DNA of 14,009 nucleotides, from assembly GCA_002315335.1 (NCBI GenBank), contig DCGW01000028.1:22433-36441 (forward strand), given 5' to 3'. Source of the stretch: Firmicutes bacterium UBA1768. GTDB taxonomy: Bacteria; Bacillota; Clostridia; Peptostreptococcales; Anaerovoracaceae. The position numbers were made by a program, and so were the translations under genes. The notes under the pieces are model-generated. The model saw nothing but the letters and a program-made list of their open reading frames with translations. It had not been told where the DNA came from and did no database searches. The number at the start of each line of letters is the position of its first letter. Position 1 is the stretch's first letter. Positions 1 through 7,455 of the stretch are shown here, piece after piece.

Positions 1-474
1 TGAGAAAAAGCTCTGTCTGTATTGCGCCGCCTTATGAACAAGAAAACCCCTTAAGGGGTTGGAATCTAAGCCTATTACGCAAAGGTCAGACCTGCTGCAG
101 GTGCCAATCAGATAAACCCCTTCAGACTCAAGGTAAGTTTTATAGTCAAAGGCTCCCGGGTTTTTTGGTCCTTCCGGAAGAGCCGGTGTTATTACGGCTT
201 TTACATCCATCCCCGGCAGCAGCAACAGACTTTCCTCCGCATCATAAACCGTAATGACAACCGCCCCATTCTTCCCTGCATCAATAGTCAGCTTGAAGAC
301 ATTTCCTTCGCTAAGCTTCGCCGATTTTACCGAACCCTCAATGGCAAGCGTTTCCTTTTCTGCCATACCTTCGGCACGTTTGCTGTCTCCCCTGTTCCAT
401 TCCACACCCAAAGCAGTTCCTATCGCAATAAATGCAACCAAAAGCACTGCAATCCACACAGAAATTCTTCTCAT
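1..474 (-). CDS. comEC: ComEC/Rec2 family competence protein, N-terminal part (cut by window edge)
   Basis: ComEC forms the inner-membrane channel that passes single-stranded DNA into the cell during natural transformation. Only the first 158 codons are here; the frame is open to base 1 and must continue to the left. The start ATG at 474-472 has a GGAGGG ribosome site a few bases upstream. Residues 6-24 form one hydrophobic segment. It is followed by a beta-rich stretch (about 45-140) that fits the DUF4131 domain found at the front of ComEC proteins. The most telling motif is NPGAFDYKTYL at residues 105-115, matching the family pattern NPGxFDYxxYL. The catalytic competence domain and the metallo-beta-lactamase-like tail would lie outside the window. 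It is transcribed away from the penicillin-binding protein gene. The assignment rests on this N-terminal signature, which is distinctive; presence of comEC does not show that the cell is transformable. Confidence 0.88.
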   Translation of the reverse strand, partial: MRRISVWIAVLLVAFIAIGTALGVEWNRGDSKRAEGMAEKETLAIEGSVKSAKLSEGNVFKLTIDAGKNGAVVITVYDAEESLLLLPGMDVKAVITPALPEGPKNPGAFDYKTYLESEGVYLIGTCSRSDLCVIGLDSNPLRGFLVHKAAQYRQSFFS

Positions 475-483
475 TATCCCTCC

Positions 484-523
484 AAAAAACACGAAAAACA
501 GGCGGCATTTCGTTAACCACCTG
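484..523 (-). terminator. Terminator-like hairpin in the comEC leader (possible attenuator)
   Basis: On the minus strand the bases CAGGTGG (523-517) can pair with CCGCCTG (505-499), a 7-bp stem with one G-U pair and an 11-base loop. It is followed at once by TTTTT (498-494) and, four bases later, by TTTTTT (489-484). That is the form of an intrinsic terminator, yet it lies between the comEC promoter and its ribosome site, so it would act on comEC's own transcript. I see no obvious competing antiterminator stem in the short leader. It could also simply be a 5' stabilising hairpin. Confidence 0.45.
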
Positions 524-539
524 CTTAGAAGCTGAGAGT

Positions 540-568
540 ATGATACAGCAGTGCAGATAAATAGTCAA
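540..568 (-). promoter_or_regulatory. Sigma-A-type promoter for comEC
   Basis: On the minus strand there is a -35 box TTGACT (568-563), a 17-base spacer and a -10 box TATCAT (545-540). Both boxes differ from consensus at one position and the spacing is ideal. Transcription would begin near 533, giving a leader of about 60 bases before the comEC start codon. Confidence 0.7.
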
Positions 569-692
569 TACGAAAATCTGTGAAAATTATTACGCGGCAA
601 ATATTATAATCCGGAGAGGCCTTTAACCATATTAAAGCAATATAAATGGCATTAATAAGGTATAAAAAAGTAATAGAATATTGCTGTTTATG

Positions 693-701
693 TGGTATAA
701 T
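693..701 (+). promoter_or_regulatory. Extended -10 promoter for the penicillin-binding protein gene
   Basis: TGG followed by TATAAT (696-701) forms a perfect extended -10 element. No good -35 box is seen at the right distance (about 673-678 reads ATAGAA), which is acceptable for extended -10 promoters. Transcription would start near 708, only a few bases before the GGAGG ribosome site at 711, so the leader would be very short. Confidence 0.5.
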
Positions 702-723
702 GGTCTTTATGGAGGTGAGAAAT

Positions 724-3700
724 TTGTCCGATAACAACAATCACAATCATAACAATAATCCAAGGGATAATTTTTCAAATAAATCTGCCGACAGCTTCGA
801 CTCTGATGTTAACGGCAGCCTTAACATTAAAAGTTCAACAGAAGCGGAAAACAGAAAGCGTCAACGTGACGAAAGCCACAGAAGAGCCTTAGAGTCAGAC
901 TGCGTAGTTATGGCTGACGAGAGCCTCAGCGCCGTATGGGTTTCCGAAAAACCAAAAGCGTCAGAACCGGCTGAGACACCAGCAAAAGCAGAGAAGTCTA
1001 AGACACCTGCAGAGCCTTCTAAAGGCGGTACAGCAGAAAGGGCTTATCCAAGTCCTGACAAAGCTTCCAATAATTACCAACAGAAGCCTGCTTCTCCGTC
1101 TGAAGAAGAATATGCGCAGCGGCCTGCAGTCCTCGCTTCTCAGAAGAAAAAAGCACAGGAGGCTGCCGAAAGAGCCAGAAAGCTGACAGAACAGAAACTC
1201 AAAAAGGAAGAAAAGATGAAAAAACGTCACAAGAGAAATGGAGTTTTCAAGGGTTTCTCAATGTTTCTCCTTATTGCTCTTGCTGTATTGGTAATAGGCG
1301 GTCTTGTTCTTACTCTCAGTGTAATTGCCCGTGCAGACAAAATCGACACGGAAGACATTTATTCAAACATTTCAGAAAACTCGGTAATGTATGACAGCGC
1401 CGGAAACGTAATGGAGAACGTAATGAGTTCTCAGCTTCGTACAAACATCCCTTATGATGAAATGTCTGATACAATAATATCGGCCTTCATCTCAATAGAG
1501 GATAAAACCTTCTGGACACACCATGGCTTCAACTTTATCAGAATAGGCGGAGCCATACTCGAAAGCGTAACCAAAGGCGGTTCCATTTCAGGAACAAGCA
1601 CCATCACACAGCAGCTTGCAAGAAATATCTTCCTTGCAGACAGTAAAAGTGAGCGAACCCTGACACGAAAGCTGACTGAGGCGTATTATACTACAATCCT
1701 TGAGCGCCACCTGACTAAGCAGCAGATAATAGAGGCTTACCTCAACACTATTTATCTCGGCTTTAACACCTATGGTATAGAAGCAGCTGCAAAAACTTAC
1801 TTTGGAAAGACAGCAAATGAGCTCACACTCGCTGAGGCTTCAGCGCTTGCCTGCATTCCTAAGAACCCTTCAGGCTATGCACTCATCAAGAGATACTATC
1901 CAGGCGAGGTTGATGCAGACAGTTCCAACATAATAGATGCTCAGGGAGAATTTGTCCTTGTATACAACGATGCCTTTAAAGCAAGACAAAAGTATGTACT
2001 TGAATTTATGACCGAAGAGGGCTACATCACCAAGGAGCAGGCGGACGAAGCTTATGCTTATGATATTCGACAGTCAATCAATCCACCTGAAAACCTTGAA
2101 AGCAACAGCCAGACCTCGAGCTATTACACAGACTATGCGAAGGACGAAGCCGTAAGCATACTTATGGAAAAGCTCAAGATAAATAATGCAGAAGCAACAC
2201 AAATGCTCTATAACGGCGGTCTTTCTATTCACACAGCTCTTGATACTAATATACAGGCAATTGTTGAGGAAGAGTTCTCAAAGCCTTCAAACTTCCCTTC
2301 AGCTCAAGGCACAAGGAAGGACAGCAAGGGCAACATGATAAGCTCCGTCGGCAACATAATGCTTTATAACTACAACACATACTATAACTCAGACAATTCC
2401 TTTACCCTTGAAGAAGGCGAGTTTGCTTATGACTCATATGGCAACCTCACACTTTATAAGGATAACCGAATAAACTTTTATAAGTCATCTGCTGACAATA
2501 ACAATAATGTGAGCATCAGCTTCAGACCAACTTATCAGTATCAGGATGGGCTGCTCTACATTTCCAGCAGCGGTCAGGTTAATGTGGACAGCGTTTATAA
2601 GACACTCGAACCAAACGGCAACTTAGTAATAAGCAAGGAGTTCCTGGACGCTTATCCTGACGCATTTGTCAGCAGCGGTTCGACAGTTACAATTTCTCCG
2701 AACTACATGACTATAAGCGAAAGCGTAGTTCAGCCACAAGGCTCAATGGTAATTATGGACCAGAGTAATGGCTGCATCAAAGCAATGGTGGGCGGAAGAA
2801 ACATAACAGGCTCAAAGCTTTACAACAGAGCGGACTCTTCCCGTCAGCCAGGCTCTTCAATTAAGCCTCTGGGCGTATATCTGCCTGCAATACTTGAGGG
2901 CTTTACTGGAGGAACCATAGTTGCAGACTCACCGCATCACGAGATCAACGGAAAGCCATGGCCTAAAAACTCAAACGGACATTATAGCGGAAGCGTTACA
3001 ATGAGAAGAGCTGTTCAGTCCTCAATAAATGCTGCGGCAGTAAACGTGCTCGATGAGGTCGGCATAGACACAAGCTTTGAGTTTGTTGAAAGCTTAGGCA
3101 TAACCACACTGGTTAAGGACGATAAGGCGCTCGCCGCTCTCGGTCTTGGTGGTTTGACCAATGGGCTTAAGCCGATAGAAAGCTGCGCTGCATATTCCAC
3201 AATTGCAAATTACGGAGTATACAACAAGCCTACAACAATAACACAGATTCTCGACAGAAACGGCGACGTCATCTATGATATTTCAGATAATAAGCCAAAG
3301 ACAGTATTTGATGACGGGACAGCATTCTTAATGACAGATATTCTGAGAACAGCGGTTTCCAATGGTACAGGTTCGAGGGCAAGGATATACTCAAATAACG
3401 CCACTATTCCGGTAGCCGGCAAAACAGGTACAACAACAGCCAACTACGACGCATGGTTCTGCGGATTTACACCGTACTATACTGCAGTCGTATGGGTTGG
3501 AAACGACTACAACATCCAGCTTTCAAACGGTTCGGGAGCAGCAGCTTCGCTTTGGTCAAATGTAATGACCAAGGTCCATCAGGGACTTGCTCCAAAGACC
3601 TTCGTACAACCTGATTCTGTTGGAAAGCAGGGCGGTGAATACTATGTAATCGGCAGAGACAGGGCTGCTAACCAAAAGGCCGCTCCAATGGATATGGTTT

Positions 3701-3984
3701 CAATCTGTCTGGAATCAGGACTTCTCGCAGTAGAGGGTTGTCCGGAAACAAAATCGGTTTATGCAGATGAGGCGCCAAAAGAATATTGCAGTATTCACTC
3801 TTCACTCTCAAGCGAAGATCCTGATGCAAACGGCGATGGAGAAAATCCTTCCGGCGATCCTAATGCAAATCCGGGAGGCAGCCAGACTCAGCCTTCGACA
3901 GAGCCAAAGCCTAATAATCCTTCACAGCCTTCTAATCCGGGAGGCAGCAGTCAGCCTGAGGGCGGTTTCATACCGATGCCTTAG
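724..3984 (+). CDS. Class A (bifunctional) penicillin-binding protein, PBP1A type
   Basis: This enzyme polymerises lipid II into glycan strands (GT51 glycosyltransferase) and cross-links the peptides (transpeptidase) on the outer face of the membrane. I place the start at TTG 724, 8 bases after GGAGG (711-715), giving 1086 residues; an in-frame ATG at 646 lacks a ribosome site and lies upstream of the likely promoter. The first ~175 residues are a polar, low-complexity cytoplasmic region (Asn/His-rich, then Ala/Pro/Glu/Lys-rich, ending very basic). A membrane segment follows at about 178-203. GT51 motifs are EDKTFWTHHG with catalytic Glu259, GTSTITQQLARN from 290, and the RKxxE and YLNTIYLG motifs. 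Transpeptidase motifs are S711-S-I-K714, S767-I-N769 and K900-T-G-T. The C-terminal tail is Pro/Asn/Gly/Ser-rich. All key catalytic residues are present. It is longer than most PBP1A proteins because of the two low-complexity ends. It resembles ponA/mrcA products, but I do not assign a symbol. Confidence 0.96.
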   Translation: MSDNNNHNHNNNPRDNFSNKSADSFDSDVNGSLNIKSSTEAENRKRQRDESHRRALESDCVVMADESLSAVWVSEKPKASEPAETPAKAEKSKTPAEPSKGGTAERAYPSPDKASNNYQQKPASPSEEEYAQRPAVLASQKKKAQEAAERARKLTEQKLKKEEKMKKRHKRNGVFKGFSMFLLIALAVLVIGGLVLTLSVIARADKIDTEDIYSNISENSVMYDSAGNVMENVMSSQLRTNIPYDEMSDTIISAFISIEDKTFWTHHGFNFIRIGGAILESVTKGGSISGTSTITQQLARNIFLADSKSERTLTRKLTEAYYTTILERHLTKQQIIEAYLNTIYLGFNTYGIEAAAKTYFGKTANELTLAEASALACIPKNPSGYALIKRYYPGEVDADSSNIIDAQGEFVLVYNDAFKARQKYVLEFMTEEGYITKEQADEAYAYDIRQSINPPENLESNSQTSSYYTDYAKDEAVSILMEKLKINNAEATQMLYNGGLSIHTALDTNIQAIVEEEFSKPSNFPSAQGTRKDSKGNMISSVGNIMLYNYNTYYNSDNSFTLEEGEFAYDSYGNLTLYKDNRINFYKSSADNNNNVSISFRPTYQYQDGLLYISSSGQVNVDSVYKTLEPNGNLVISKEFLDAYPDAFVSSGSTVTISPNYMTISESVVQPQGSMVIMDQSNGCIKAMVGGRNITGSKLYNRADSSRQPGSSIKPLGVYLPAILEGFTGGTIVADSPHHEINGKPWPKNSNGHYSGSVTMRRAVQSSINAAAVNVLDEVGIDTSFEFVESLGITTLVKDDKALAALGLGGLTNGLKPIESCAAYSTIANYGVYNKPTTITQILDRNGDVIYDISDNKPKTVFDDGTAFLMTDILRTAVSNGTGSRARIYSNNATIPVAGKTGTTTANYDAWFCGFTPYYTAVVWVGNDYNIQLSNGSGAAASLWSNVMTKVHQGLAPKTFVQPDSVGKQGGEYYVIGRDRAANQKAAPMDMVSICLESGLLAVEGCPETKSVYADEAPKEYCSIHSSLSSEDPDANGDGENPSGDPNANPGGSQTQPSTEPKPNNPSQPSNPGGSSQPEGGFIPMP
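3868..3948 (+). repeat. Short direct repeat in the Pro/Gly/Asn-rich tail of the PBP gene
   Basis: The 15 bases AATCCGGGAGGCAGC occur at 3868-3882 and again at 3934-3948, encoding NPGGS twice inside the low-complexity tail. It is a small internal duplication of the kind that lets such tails change length. Confidence 0.7.
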
Positions 3985-4025
3985 CGCGAGTCACAGCTGC
4001 AGCAAAACTGTTTATTAACCAAAGC

Positions 4026-4055
4026 AACGCATCACGGTTTACGCTGTGGTGCGTT
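4026..4055 (+). terminator. Hairpin after the PBP gene, weak terminator or processing stem
   Basis: AACGCATCAC (4026-4035) pairs with GTGGTGCGTT (4046-4055), a 10-bp stem with one G-U pair and a 10-base loop. The following CTTAAAG is a poor U-tract, so termination would be weak at best. Some transcripts may read on into the aminopeptidase gene, for which I see no clear promoter of its own. Confidence 0.4.
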
Positions 4056-4096
4056 CTTAAAGCTAACAACAAAATCATTGTGGGAAAGGAAAAACT

Positions 4097-5206
4097 ATGG
4101 ATCCAAGAATAAAAAAGCTTTCAAAATTACTTGTTGAATACTCAACAGATATAAAAAAGGGCGAACGTTGTCTTATCGACTATGAAGGCAATTCAACTAA
4201 AGACCTTGTAAGACAGCTTATCAAGGATATTTATGCAGCAGGCGGAGTTCCCTTTGTAAGAAGCCGTGATTCCAAACTCAACAGAGAAATACTCCTGGGC
4301 TGCAGCGAAGAACAGCTCAACTTTATGTGTGAGTGTCAGCTGATGGAAATGAAGGGTATGGATGCATATATAGCTATCAGAGGAAACGAAAACTCCAGTG
4401 AGCTGGCTGACGTTCCTCCAGAAAAGCTCAATCTTTGGGATAAGCTTCTCCACCCGGTTTTAGACTACAGAGTAAACAAAACCAAGTGGGTTATTCTCCG
4501 CTACCCTAACCCTTCTATGGCACAGCTTGCCGGCACCAGCCAGGAAGCCTTTGAGGACTTTTTCTTCGACGTCTGCACTTTAGACTACAAGAAGATGGAT
4601 AAGGCAATGGACAGCCTTCAGGCGCTTATGAACAGAACAGATAAGGTTCACCTTGTAGGGCCTGGAACAGATCTGACCTTCAGCATAAAGGATATTCCTG
4701 CAATCAAGTGCTCAGGCACAATGAACATTCCTGATGGCGAAGTGTTTACCGCTCCTGTTAAAGACAGCATGAATGGAATGATTTCCTACAACACCCCATC
4801 AGAAGAGCAGGGCTTCACTTATGAGAACATAGTATTTGAAATAGAAAACGGGAAAATCGTAAAGGCTACCGCAAACAATACTGAAAGAATAAATGCTCTT
4901 CTTGACACAGATGAGGGTTCAAGATATTTCGGCGAATTTGCCATTGGTGTAAATCCGTTTATCATGCACCCTATGAAGGACACTCTTTTTGACGAAAAGA
5001 TCTGCGGCAGCTTCCACCTCACACCTGGAATGGCTTATGAAGAGGCCCCAAACGGCAACTCATCTGCAGTTCACTGGGACTTAGTAATGATACAGCGCCC
5101 TGAATACGGCGGCGGCGAAATCTGGTTTGACGATGTGCTCATCAGAAAGGACGGACTCTTCGTTATTCCCGAACTAGAATGCCTCAACCCGGAAAACCTC
5201 AAATAG
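4097..5206 (+). CDS. M29 family metallo-aminopeptidase (aminopeptidase T/AmpS type)
   Basis: Members of peptidase family M29 remove N-terminal amino acids from peptides in the cytoplasm using two metal ions, often cobalt or zinc in vitro. The 369-residue product is close to the usual ~370-410 length and has no signal peptide. The expected metal ligands and active-site residues are all visible: Glu215 (in NIPDGE), Glu280 (in GEFAIG), His307 (in GSFHLTPG), Tyr314, and His326 with Asp328 (in SAVHWDLV). The start ATG has AAAGGA about 6 bases upstream. It lies 112 bases after the PBP gene on the same strand, with only a weak hairpin between, so partial co-transcription is possible. A functional tie to the cell wall is not shown; general peptide turnover is the safer reading. 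Family assignment is firm; the true peptide substrates are unknown. Confidence 0.93.
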   Translation: MDPRIKKLSKLLVEYSTDIKKGERCLIDYEGNSTKDLVRQLIKDIYAAGGVPFVRSRDSKLNREILLGCSEEQLNFMCECQLMEMKGMDAYIAIRGNENSSELADVPPEKLNLWDKLLHPVLDYRVNKTKWVILRYPNPSMAQLAGTSQEAFEDFFFDVCTLDYKKMDKAMDSLQALMNRTDKVHLVGPGTDLTFSIKDIPAIKCSGTMNIPDGEVFTAPVKDSMNGMISYNTPSEEQGFTYENIVFEIENGKIVKATANNTERINALLDTDEGSRYFGEFAIGVNPFIMHPMKDTLFDEKICGSFHLTPGMAYEEAPNGNSSAVHWDLVMIQRPEYGGGEIWFDDVLIRKDGLFVIPELECLNPENLK

Positions 5207-5211
5207 CACAA

Positions 5212-5241
5212 GGAGTTAGTCAATGCTAACCCCACGTTTTT
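5212..5241 (+). terminator. Possible first terminator after the aminopeptidase gene
   Basis: GG-A-GTTAG (5212-5219) can pair with CTAAC-C-CC (5226-5233) around a 6-base loop with one A/C mismatch, followed after ACG by TTTTT (5237-5241). The stem is short, so this is tentative; the stronger hairpin downstream would finish the job. Confidence 0.3.
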
Positions 5242-5256
5242 AGACAGACAAAACAC

Positions 5257-5288
5257 AAGCCCGGAAAAGTTCATACCTTTCCGGGCTT
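5257..5288. terminator. Strong two-way intrinsic terminator between convergent genes
   Basis: AAGCCCGGAAA (5257-5267) pairs perfectly with TTTCCGGGCTT (5278-5288), an 11-bp stem with a 10-base loop. The plus side is followed by TGTTATTGT; on the minus strand the stem is followed by GTGTTTTGT. It therefore serves both the aminopeptidase gene from the left and the sulfatase gene from the right. Confidence 0.85.
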
Positions 5289-5305
5289 TGTTATTGTGAA
5301 TAATA

Positions 5306-7387
5306 CTATTCTTTATTCTTCAGCCTTTCGCTCATAACTGTCGAATGACCTGCAGATGCTCTTGCTGCATCCTTATCGTTAGACTTGGCTCTTTCTATTA
5401 CCTTTTCTGTGCCTAACCTATAGTAAACATCTTCAGTTCTGCTGAGTGAGGTCTTACCTCCGGCAAGCTGCATTACTCTTACCTTATCTCCAACCTCAAG
5501 GCTCACACCCTCCGCAAAGAGCTCGTTAGCCGAGATAAACTGAGTTTCCATCTTATCGTTTCCTACCGCTATTGCAGAGAATTCAGTAAAGTTTTCACCC
5601 TTCACACGTACGCCGTTATTTTCCTGAATAACCTCGCTGATAGTAATAGGCAGGAGTCCCATAACCATTTCAGCAGAGCTTCTCGGGCCTTCTTCTCCAT
5701 AGAAGAACCGTTCACCATAAAGAATATCATACTGGAGCATCTTCAGATCTCTGAGATAAGCCTGATTTGTCAGGTCGTAAGCGTTGTTCTTATGAAGCGT
5801 TGCTATCGTCCAGTCCTTAAAGCCCAGCGTGTTATACACATAGGCGGAGAGCTGATATGTAGCAAGATCCTTATCCTCAAACTTAGTATTATAGTTTGAC
5901 CAGATAAGATACTCTGAATCATATACCGAAACGCCGTCAATCAAGTCAGCATCTGTCATTCCAATGTTTGGAAGGTGGTCTCCGTAGAATACGACCACAG
6001 TCGGCTCCTTATATTTTTTCAGAGCTTCAACCAGGTTGCCTACAAAAGCGTCGGTTTCGTGCAGCTGATTGATATAATATTCGTAAGCATTCTTTTCCCC
6101 TTCATCGGACGCTCCCTCTAAGGTTATTGTCTGATTTTCGTCAACAACTTCCTCAGAGTATCTTCCATGAGGCTGAACAGATACTGTAAACACGAAGTCT
6201 CTTTCCTCCGTGGACTCAAGCGCGTTAATTATCTCTGTTGTAAGAATATTATCCTTTGCCCAGCCGAGCACATTGTATTCTACTCCTGTCATATATTCTA
6301 ATGACATGAATGTATCAAAGCCCAACCTCGGATAAACCTTGTTTCTCGCATAGAAGTTACCCTGGTGGTTGTGAATTGCGTGTGTCGAATAGCCTAAATC
6401 CTTAAGCGCAAACGGCATACTTTCGCAGGTTCTCTTTCTTAAAACAGTTGAATACGGATACTCTCCCGCTCCAAAGAACTGCACGTTCATTGATGTCAAC
6501 ACATCAAACTCTGTATTGGCCGTACCAGTACCAAAGCTTGCAACCGTAAGCTTTCCGTGGGCACAATTCGACTTCAGCTTATTAAACTCCGGAATCGGAT
6601 CCTCTGAGTAGGTGAAGTTCTTCAGAGGATCCGCATCAAAGAAGGACTCTAACTGCACATATATAATGTTAGGCTGCTTGGAAGAGTTCTTTCCGCTATC
6701 AGTATTTTCTTCAATAATACGGTTTATATTATTTTCGGAATAGGTTTCCGGCTTGGAAATGCCGTTATCAAAAATCGATGCGAGGAAACAGTAAATAAAC
6801 CCATTATCGGTATATGCATTGGTCAGGTTGTCGAAGTGGTCTGGCAGGGCTCCCGTAGCCGATGAAAGCTGAAGCGAACCGAAGGCCAGGGCAAACGACA
6901 GAATAATAGCAGCAATTGCTCTGAGGTACTTCGGTCTTATCCACTTTGACTTAATGAAAAGCAGTACAAGAGCAGCCAGCGCGCCTATTATCAATATAGC
7001 CAGAGCAATAATCAGACCTATCGAAAGGTACATATCTACTATGCTCACAACAGACTTCGCCACTCTGAAGTCTATGGCTCTGAGAGGCGTTGTTCTGAAG
7101 GTCCTGATAATAAAGTTTGTTATTGTCAGTGTCATCCACGCAATGCAAACAAGCAAAAGCAAAAATCGTCGCTTGTGAAACAGCAGAGTCAGAGAAAGTG
7201 ACGCAACAATTATCATGGCGTTTGTCAGGAACATGAGAGGATTTGAAATAAGGAACTCAATGCCACCCAAAACAGACCTCTGGTTGAAGCATTCAATCAG
7301 GAATTCCATTAAAACGCCCAAAATCAACGTAGTAATATACGGATATTTTGTATCAAAAGCAAAAACCTTATTTAATAATGTCTTCAT
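5306..7387 (-). CDS. LTA synthase family sulfatase (polytopic membrane phosphoglycerol-transferase-like)
   Basis: Proteins of this family sit in the membrane with an extracellular sulfatase-fold domain; LtaS builds lipoteichoic acid by moving glycerol phosphate from phosphatidylglycerol. The 693 residues start with about five membrane segments (roughly 17-35, 50-71, 73-96, 119-145, 155-176). The sulfatase domain shows the metal ligand Glu247 in IIYVQLESF, the candidate nucleophile Thr289 in GTGTANTEF, substrate-site residues Tyr346 and Arg348, His407 in QPHGRY, and Asp470-His471 in FYGDHLP; these align with the S. aureus LtaS active site. After the catalytic domain, residues ~580-660 form an extra beta-rich, IPT/TIG-like module, then a charged tail. 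Its own ribosome site is weak (AAAAGAAA), and an in-frame stop only three codons upstream rules out a longer start. It follows the lipoprotein gene by 68 bases. Whether it makes true lipoteichoic acid or another glycerol-phosphate modification cannot be told. Confidence 0.9.
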   Translation of the reverse strand: MKTLLNKVFAFDTKYPYITTLILGVLMEFLIECFNQRSVLGGIEFLISNPLMFLTNAMIIVASLSLTLLFHKRRFLLLLVCIAWMTLTITNFIIRTFRTTPLRAIDFRVAKSVVSIVDMYLSIGLIIALAILIIGALAALVLLFIKSKWIRPKYLRAIAAIILSFALAFGSLQLSSATGALPDHFDNLTNAYTDNGFIYCFLASIFDNGISKPETYSENNINRIIEENTDSGKNSSKQPNIIYVQLESFFDADPLKNFTYSEDPIPEFNKLKSNCAHGKLTVASFGTGTANTEFDVLTSMNVQFFGAGEYPYSTVLRKRTCESMPFALKDLGYSTHAIHNHQGNFYARNKVYPRLGFDTFMSLEYMTGVEYNVLGWAKDNILTTEIINALESTEERDFVFTVSVQPHGRYSEEVVDENQTITLEGASDEGEKNAYEYYINQLHETDAFVGNLVEALKKYKEPTVVVFYGDHLPNIGMTDADLIDGVSVYDSEYLIWSNYNTKFEDKDLATYQLSAYVYNTLGFKDWTIATLHKNNAYDLTNQAYLRDLKMLQYDILYGERFFYGEEGPRSSAEMVMGLLPITISEVIQENNGVRVKGENFTEFSAIAVGNDKMETQFISANELFAEGVSLEVGDKVRVMQLAGGKTSLSRTEDVYYRLGTEKVIERAKSNDKDAARASAGHSTVMSERLKNKE

Positions 7388-7427
7388 TTTCTTTTAAAAG
7401 TCGTAATAAAAATGTGCTTTCACACAT
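7368..7427 (-). CDS. Possible 19-codon upstream reading frame overlapping the sulfatase start
   Basis: A minus-strand ATG at 7427-7425 opens a frame reading MCESTFLLRLLKENEDIIK and stops at 7370-7368, 20 bases inside the sulfatase gene in a different frame. A GGAGG sequence (7443-7439) lies 11 bases upstream, farther than usual. Because the sulfatase gene itself has only a weak ribosome site, translation of this short frame could bring ribosomes to its start codon. The frame also crosses the hairpin at 7411-7428. It may equally be chance. Confidence 0.2.
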   Translation of the reverse strand: MCESTFLLRLLKENEDIIK

Positions 7428-7428
7428 T
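7405..7428 (-). terminator. Small hairpin with T-rich tail between lipoprotein and sulfatase genes
   Basis: On the minus strand AATGTG (7428-7423) pairs with CACATT (7416-7411) around TGAAAG, followed by TTTATT (7410-7405). The stem is AT-rich and only 6 bp, so it would be a partial terminator that lowers sulfatase expression relative to the two upstream genes. Confidence 0.35.
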
Positions 7429-7455
7429 AAGGCTTTAACCTCCAATCTTTACCAT

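Larger units (their letters stand above)
475..723. other. Divergent control region between comEC and the PBP gene
   Basis: This 249-base stretch carries no convincing gene. It holds the comEC promoter and leader hairpin on the minus side and the extended -10 promoter with ribosome site for the PBP gene on the plus side. A further TATAAT at 605-610 (plus strand) has only a weak -35 partner. The remaining bases are AT-rich with no operator-like inverted repeat that I can see. Confidence 0.6.

Noticed and set aside
646..723. Longer PBP start at ATG 646
   Set aside because: There is no ribosome site before it, the likely promoter TATAAT lies downstream of it, and TTG 724 has GGAGG at ideal distance.
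254..740. Small open frames over the comEC start and the divergent control region (plus 254-535, minus 338-568, minus 525-740)
   Set aside because: The first two overlap comEC in other frames, and the comEC frame has both a strong family motif and a ribosome site. The third spans promoter elements and has no ribosome site or recognisable features.
3761..4018. 85-codon plus-strand frame across the end of the PBP gene
   Set aside because: It is an out-of-frame reading of the low-complexity tail with no ribosome site.
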